The notes below the pieces were generated by a model that did no database searches, was not told where the DNA came from, and saw nothing but the letters and a program-made list of their open reading frames with translations. 8,705 nucleotides of DNA from an uncultured Candidatus Competibacteraceae bacterium (GTDB taxonomy: Bacteria > Pseudomonadota > Gammaproteobacteria > Competibacterales > Competibacteraceae). A program made the position numbers and the translations under genes. The stretch is from the NCBI GenBank assembly GCA_937872125.1, contig CALMNY010000219.1:1-8705 (forward strand), read 5' to 3'. This document shows positions 5,946 to 8,705 of this stretch, piece after piece. Each line of letters begins with the position of its first letter. The first letter of the stretch is position 1.

Positions 5946-7013
5946 TCAGCCCTCCGCCAGGATTGGCCCCAGTGCAGCGAGCAGGGCGGCGTTTTGCTCC
6001 GGGCTGCCGACCGTGATCCGCAGGAATTGCTCGATGCGCGGCAGGTGGAAATGGCGCACAATGACGTGGCGTTCGCGCAAGGCGGCGGCCAGCGCGGCGG
6101 CGTCCCGCTGCGGATGGCGGGCGAAGATGAAGTTGGCCGCCGAGGGCAGCACGGCAAAGCCCAGTTCAGCCAGCGCCACAACCAGTTCGGCGCGGTTGGC
6201 GATGACCGCCCGCCGGGTGTGCTCGAAATGATCACGATCCTCGAACGCGGCGACCGCGCCAGCGATGGCCAGCCGGTCGAGCGGATAGGAGTTGAAGCTG
6301 TTCTTGATCCGTTCCAGCGCCTCGATCAGTTCCGGGTGGCCGACCGCCAGCCCGACCCGCAGCCCGGCCAGTGAACGGGATTTGGACAGGGTTTGCGTGA
6401 CCAGCAGGTTGGGATAGCGATCTACCAAGGCGATGGCGGTCTCGCCGCCGAAATCAATATAGGCTTCGTCCACCACCACCACCGACTTCTGGTTACGCTC
6501 CAGCAGCCATTCGATGTCGGCCAGCGGCAACAGACAACCGGTGGGCGCATTCGGGTTGGCGAAAATGATCCCGCCGTTCGGCCGCAAGTAATCAGCGACC
6601 CGCAACGTAAAATCCTCGGCCAAGGGTACGGTTTCAAAAGCGATGCCGTACAGACCGCAGTACACCGGGTAGAAGCTGTAGGTGATGTCCGGGAACAGCA
6701 GCGGCGCGGGATGGTGCAGCAGGGCGTGGAAAACGTGCGCCAGCACTTCATCCGAACCATTGCCGACGAAGACCTGCGCCGGCGTGACGTGGTAATAGTC
6801 GGCGATGGCCTGCTTGAGCCGCTCGGCGTTCGGGTCCGGATACAGGCGCAGGGCGTCAGACAATTCCGCCTGGATCGCCGCCAGCACGCGCGGCGACGGT
6901 CCACAGGGATTTTCGTTGGTATTGAGCTTGACCAGGTTGCTCAGCTTGGGTTGTTCACCGGGCACGTAAGGGGTGAGCCGGTGAACGACTGGACTCCAGA
7001 AGGAATTATTCAA
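5946..7013 (-). CDS. hisC: Histidinol-phosphate aminotransferase
   Basis: The 355-residue product is a fold-type I PLP aminotransferase that converts imidazole acetol phosphate plus glutamate to histidinol phosphate in histidine biosynthesis. Diagnostic stretches are YVPGEQP (16-22), [13 protein letters not shown] (29-41), GNGSDEVL (84-91), NPNAPTG (153-159), VVDEAYIDF (180-188) and [15 protein letters not shown]211 is the Schiff-base lysine, D182 and Y185 contact the cofactor, and R219 is the phosphate-binding arginine. The first codon is TTG at 7013. It gives the family start (NNSFWSPVV...) and has GGAG 6 bases upstream, and no in-frame ATG fits better. No other his gene is adjacent: upstream is mraZ, and downstream the NIF3-family gene starts after 3 bases. 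HisC-family members may also act on aromatic amino acids. Confidence 0.94.
   Translation of the reverse strand: MNNSFWSPVVHRLTPYVPGEQPKLSNLVKLNTNENPCGPSPRVLAAIQAELSDALRLYPDPNAERLKQAIADYYHVTPAQVFVGNGSDEVLAHVFHALLHHPAPLLFPDITYSFYPVYCGLYGIAFETVPLAEDFTLRVADYLRPNGGIIFANPNAPTGCLLPLADIEWLLERNQKSVVVVDEAYIDFGGETAIALVDRYPNLLVTQTLSKSRSLAGLRVGLAVGHPELIEALERIKNSFNSYPLDRLAIAGAVAAFEDRDHFEHTRRAVIANRAELVVALAELGFAVLPSAANFIFARHPQRDAAALAAALRERHVIVRHFHLPRIEQFLRITVGSPEQNAALLAALGPILAEG
5950..5955 (-). promoter_or_regulatory. Ribosome-binding site of the NIF3-family gene
   Basis: GGAGGG on the minus strand, 7 bases from GTG at 5942. It supports that non-ATG start and lies inside the last codons of hisC. Confidence 0.7.
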
Positions 7014-7019
7014 GATTCA

Positions 7020-7023
7020 CTCC
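7020..7023 (-). promoter_or_regulatory. Ribosome-binding site of hisC supporting a TTG start
   Basis: GGAG (within GCGGAG) lies 6 bases upstream of TTG at 7013. This spacing, together with the family N-terminus, decides the start. Confidence 0.55.
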
Positions 7024-7159
7024 GCAACTGCCGCAATTCGTCAAGAGTCAGGCCAGTCCTGGTATTGTGTCAGGATTCTTTTTGTTAAGGTGGCTGAGCG
7101 AAGCGAAATCCATCCTCAGCGTGCAGGTTCAGAAACCGCCTAAACTTCCACACAGCCTT

Positions 7160-7681
7160 TTAATGCCGCGAACCTGGCGGCATGGGTGGCAATTCCCGGA
7201 AATTGGGAAACCGCTCCCCATCCGATTCCATGTGCCCCGCGCCGCCCATGATCTCCTCGGCCAGCCGGGCGAAATCGGCCGGCTCGTCGGAGAGCAAATT
7301 CTCGTACAGCGTCATATCCCAGCACTCGATGCGGTTCGCGTAGGCCAGCAGGATCACAGTTTCGCGGATACCGGCGTATTCCAGCAAGCGCCGGGGCAAC
7401 AGCAAGCGACCGCTGCCATCCAGTTCCAACTCGGTCGCGCCCCGGTGGAAATAGCGCACGAACTCCCGATTTTTCTTGACGAACAGGTTCAGTCGGTTGA
7501 GTTCGGCGGTGACGCGCCGCCATTCATGCAATGGATACAACACCAGATGCTGCTCGAAGCCGCGATTGACCACAAACCGGCCCTCCGCCTCGACCGGAAG
7601 TTGTTTTCTCAGCGCAGCCGGCAGCACGATTCGCGCCTTGGAATCGAGGCTGCATTCAAATTCGCCGAGCAAACTGGTCAT
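7160..7681 (-). CDS. mraZ: MraZ-family transcriptional regulator, Bacteroidota-like, away from the dcw cluster
   Basis: The 173-residue product has the two AbrB-like MraZ repeats. The first has LDSKARIVLP (12-21), where the usual DxKGR is DSKAR. The second has LDGSGRLLLP (87-96) followed by LLEYAGI. MraZ normally binds spaced TGGG-type repeats ahead of its own operon and regulates the division and cell-wall cluster. The wording RFVVNRGFEQHLVLYPLHEW, LNLFVKKNREFVRYF and DFARLAEEIMG resembles Bacteroidota MraZ much more than the E. coli type (MFRGA start, about 152 residues). A 24-residue proline-rich tail follows residue 149. rsmH does not follow; hisC does, after 146 bp. No MraZ-box series is visible upstream, and no clear Shine-Dalgarno precedes ATG 7681. 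Family assignment is firm; transfer is an inference. Confidence 0.88.
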   Translation of the reverse strand: MTSLLGEFECSLDSKARIVLPAALRKQLPVEAEGRFVVNRGFEQHLVLYPLHEWRRVTAELNRLNLFVKKNREFVRYFHRGATELELDGSGRLLLPRRLLEYAGIRETVILLAYANRIECWDMTLYENLLSDEPADFARLAEEIMGGAGHMESDGERFPNFRELPPMPPGSRH

Positions 7682-7722
7682 GAGCGCAGCCTAGCATATC
7701 CACGGCTGAATGGCGCTTTCCA

Positions 7723-7756
7723 GTGGCATGTCCTTGCCACCGATCAGATCCTGATC
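7723..7756. promoter_or_regulatory. Two adjacent dyads upstream of mraZ
   Basis: GTGGCA-N6-TGCCAC (7723-7740) is followed after one base by GATCAG-ATC-CTGATC (7742-7756). A CACCGA direct repeat (7738-7743 and 7756-7761) is interleaved. They lie 42 to 75 bases ahead of the mraZ start. They could be an operator, and function is not shown. Confidence 0.3.
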
Positions 7757-7777
7757 ACCGAACAGCAGTGAGGGATA

Positions 7778-7815
7778 GGCGCATGCCGCTGCGCCAGGGA
7801 CAGACGGCAAAGCCG
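7778..7815 (-). terminator. Small hairpins after clpB (weak terminator candidate)
   Basis: GGCGCA-N6-TGCGCC (7778-7795) and CGGC-AAA-GCCG (7805-7815) lie 41 to 78 bases downstream of the clpB stop. Neither is followed by a T-run on the minus strand, so this is a positional guess. Confidence 0.25.
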
Positions 7816-7855
7816 CGAATGGCGCGCACACCGCTGCTTCGTTGCTCCAAGCTAC

Positions 7856-8705
7856 CTACATCCCGGTACTCTTGCTGAACGCCAACCCCTCCTTGCCGGC
7901 GTCTACCATCACGGTATCGCCGGGGCCGAACTCGCCGGCCAGAATCCGCCGCGCCAGCGGATTTTCCAGTTCTTGCTGGATCGCCCGCTTGAGCGGCCGC
8001 GCGCCGTAGACCGGATCGAAACCGGCTTCGCCCAGCCGGTCCAGCGCCGCTTTGGTCACTTCCAGGTTCATCTGCCGGTCGGCCAGCCGCTTGCGCAGAT
8101 AACCAATCTGAATGTCGGCGATGGCTCGAATTTGCTCCCGACCCAGTGGATGGAACACTACCACCTCGTCAATGCGGTTGACGAACTCGGGCCGGAAATG
8201 ATCGGCCACCTGCGCCATCACCATGCTCTTCATCAGCGGGTAGTTATTCTGCGCCGCCAGTTCCTGAATCATCTGCGAGCCGAGGTTGGAGGTCATCACT
8301 ATCACGGTGTTGCGGAAATCCACCGTCCGGCCCTGACCATCGGTCAGCCGCCCGTCGTCCAGTACTTGCAGCAACACGTTGAACACGTCCTGGTGGGCTT
8401 TCTCGATCTCGTCCAGCAGGATGACCGAGTAGGGCCGCCGCCGCACCGCCTCGGTCAGATAACCGCCTTCCTCGTAACCGACATAGCCGGGGGGAGCGCC
8501 GATCATCCGGGCCACGGAGTGCTTTTCCATGAACTCGGACATGTCAATGCGCACCATCGCTTCATCGGTATCGAACAGGAACCCGGCCAGCGCCTTGCAC
8601 AACTCGGTCTTGCCCACGCCGGTGGGGCCGAGGAACAGGAAGGAACCGGTCGGGCGGTTCGGGTCCGACAGGCCCGAGCGCGAGCGGCGGATGGCGTTGG
8701 CCACG
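7856..8705 (-). CDS. clpB: ATP-dependent disaggregase ClpB, C-terminal part (second AAA+ module)
   Basis: The frame is open at the right edge, so the real start lies outside; the first complete codon is GTG for an internal valine. The 283 visible codons cover the second nucleotide-binding domain and C-terminal domain. In fragment numbering, Walker A GPTGVGKT is at 26-33, pore loop GYVGYEEGG at 73-81, Walker B VILLDE at 94-99, sensor 1 TSN at 138-140, arginine finger FVNRIDE (R177) and sensor 2 GARPLKR at 234-240. The [10 protein letters not shown] and LSDPNRP phrases distinguish ClpB from ClpA/ClpC. ClpB threads aggregated proteins through its hexameric pore with DnaK. The C-terminus ends LAFSKSTGM, a little different from E. 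coli. Heat-shock promoter and N-terminal half are not in the window. Confidence 0.96.
   Translation of the reverse strand, partial: VANAIRRSRSGLSDPNRPTGSFLFLGPTGVGKTELCKALAGFLFDTDEAMVRIDMSEFMEKHSVARMIGAPPGYVGYEEGGYLTEAVRRRPYSVILLDEIEKAHQDVFNVLLQVLDDGRLTDGQGRTVDFRNTVIVMTSNLGSQMIQELAAQNNYPLMKSMVMAQVADHFRPEFVNRIDEVVVFHPLGREQIRAIADIQIGYLRKRLADRQMNLEVTKAALDRLGEAGFDPVYGARPLKRAIQQELENPLARRILAGEFGPGDTVMVDAGKEGLAFSKSTGM

Noticed and set aside
5490..6374. Plus-strand open frame of 294 codons opposite the NIF3-family gene and hisC
   Set aside because: It is the antisense shadow of two well-supported genes, with no ribosome site or family resemblance.
7014..7159. Possible rsmH remnant, promoter or terminator between mraZ and hisC
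   Set aside because: No SAM-methyltransferase motif is readable. TTAACA (7083-7088) has only a 15-base spacer to CAATAC (7062-7067), and GCTGAG/CTCAGC (7093-7120) has a 16-base loop and no T-run.

Overview
The window looks like chromosomal DNA of a GC-rich proteobacterium, most likely a gammaproteobacterium. The evidence is the high GC content, the gene families, and a gene order (hisC, NIF3-family gene, petABC, sspB facing a BON lipoprotein gene and gmhA) that I recall in expanded form from Pseudomonas. I cannot fix the genus. All gene calls rest on reading the translations, because no database was searched.

Layout. At the left edge, on the minus strand, is the N-terminal part of a membrane-anchored chemoreceptor-type sensor (1-502, runs off the window). 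Divergent from it is a plus-strand pair, gmhA (641-1243) and a dolP-like double-BON lipoprotein gene (1240-1827), overlapping by 4 bases. Everything from 1837 to the right edge is on the minus strand. In transcription order this is clpB (3' part only), a mraZ-family gene, hisC, a NIF3-family gene, petA, petB, petC and sspB. dolP and sspB converge with 9 bases between their stop codons.

How the genes work together. petA-petB-petC overlap by 1 and 4 bases and encode the complete cytochrome bc1 complex: Rieske protein, cytochrome b and cytochrome c1. This is a respiratory quinol to cytochrome c oxidoreductase. hisC and the NIF3-family gene are 3 bases apart and start with TTG and GTG, each with a Shine-Dalgarno sequence, so they look translationally coupled. 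gmhA (heptose for LPS) and dolP (outer-membrane integrity) form an envelope pair. ClpB (disaggregase) and SspB (ClpX adaptor) are protein quality-control genes.

What stands out. I see no obviously new multi-gene system; most of the window is conserved housekeeping DNA. The most unusual item is mraZ. It is not followed by rsmH and the division/cell-wall cluster but sits between clpB and hisC, and its sequence reads more like Bacteroidota MraZ than gammaproteobacterial MraZ, which suggests horizontal transfer. Other points are the absence of sspA between petC and sspB, a PVWY version of the cytochrome b Qo motif, a DiaA-like SIS protein that keeps all GmhA zinc ligands, a perfect 15-bp hairpin after petC, and tandem 8-base repeats at the likely pet promoter. 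No tRNA, rRNA, CRISPR array, insertion sequence or phage gene was seen.
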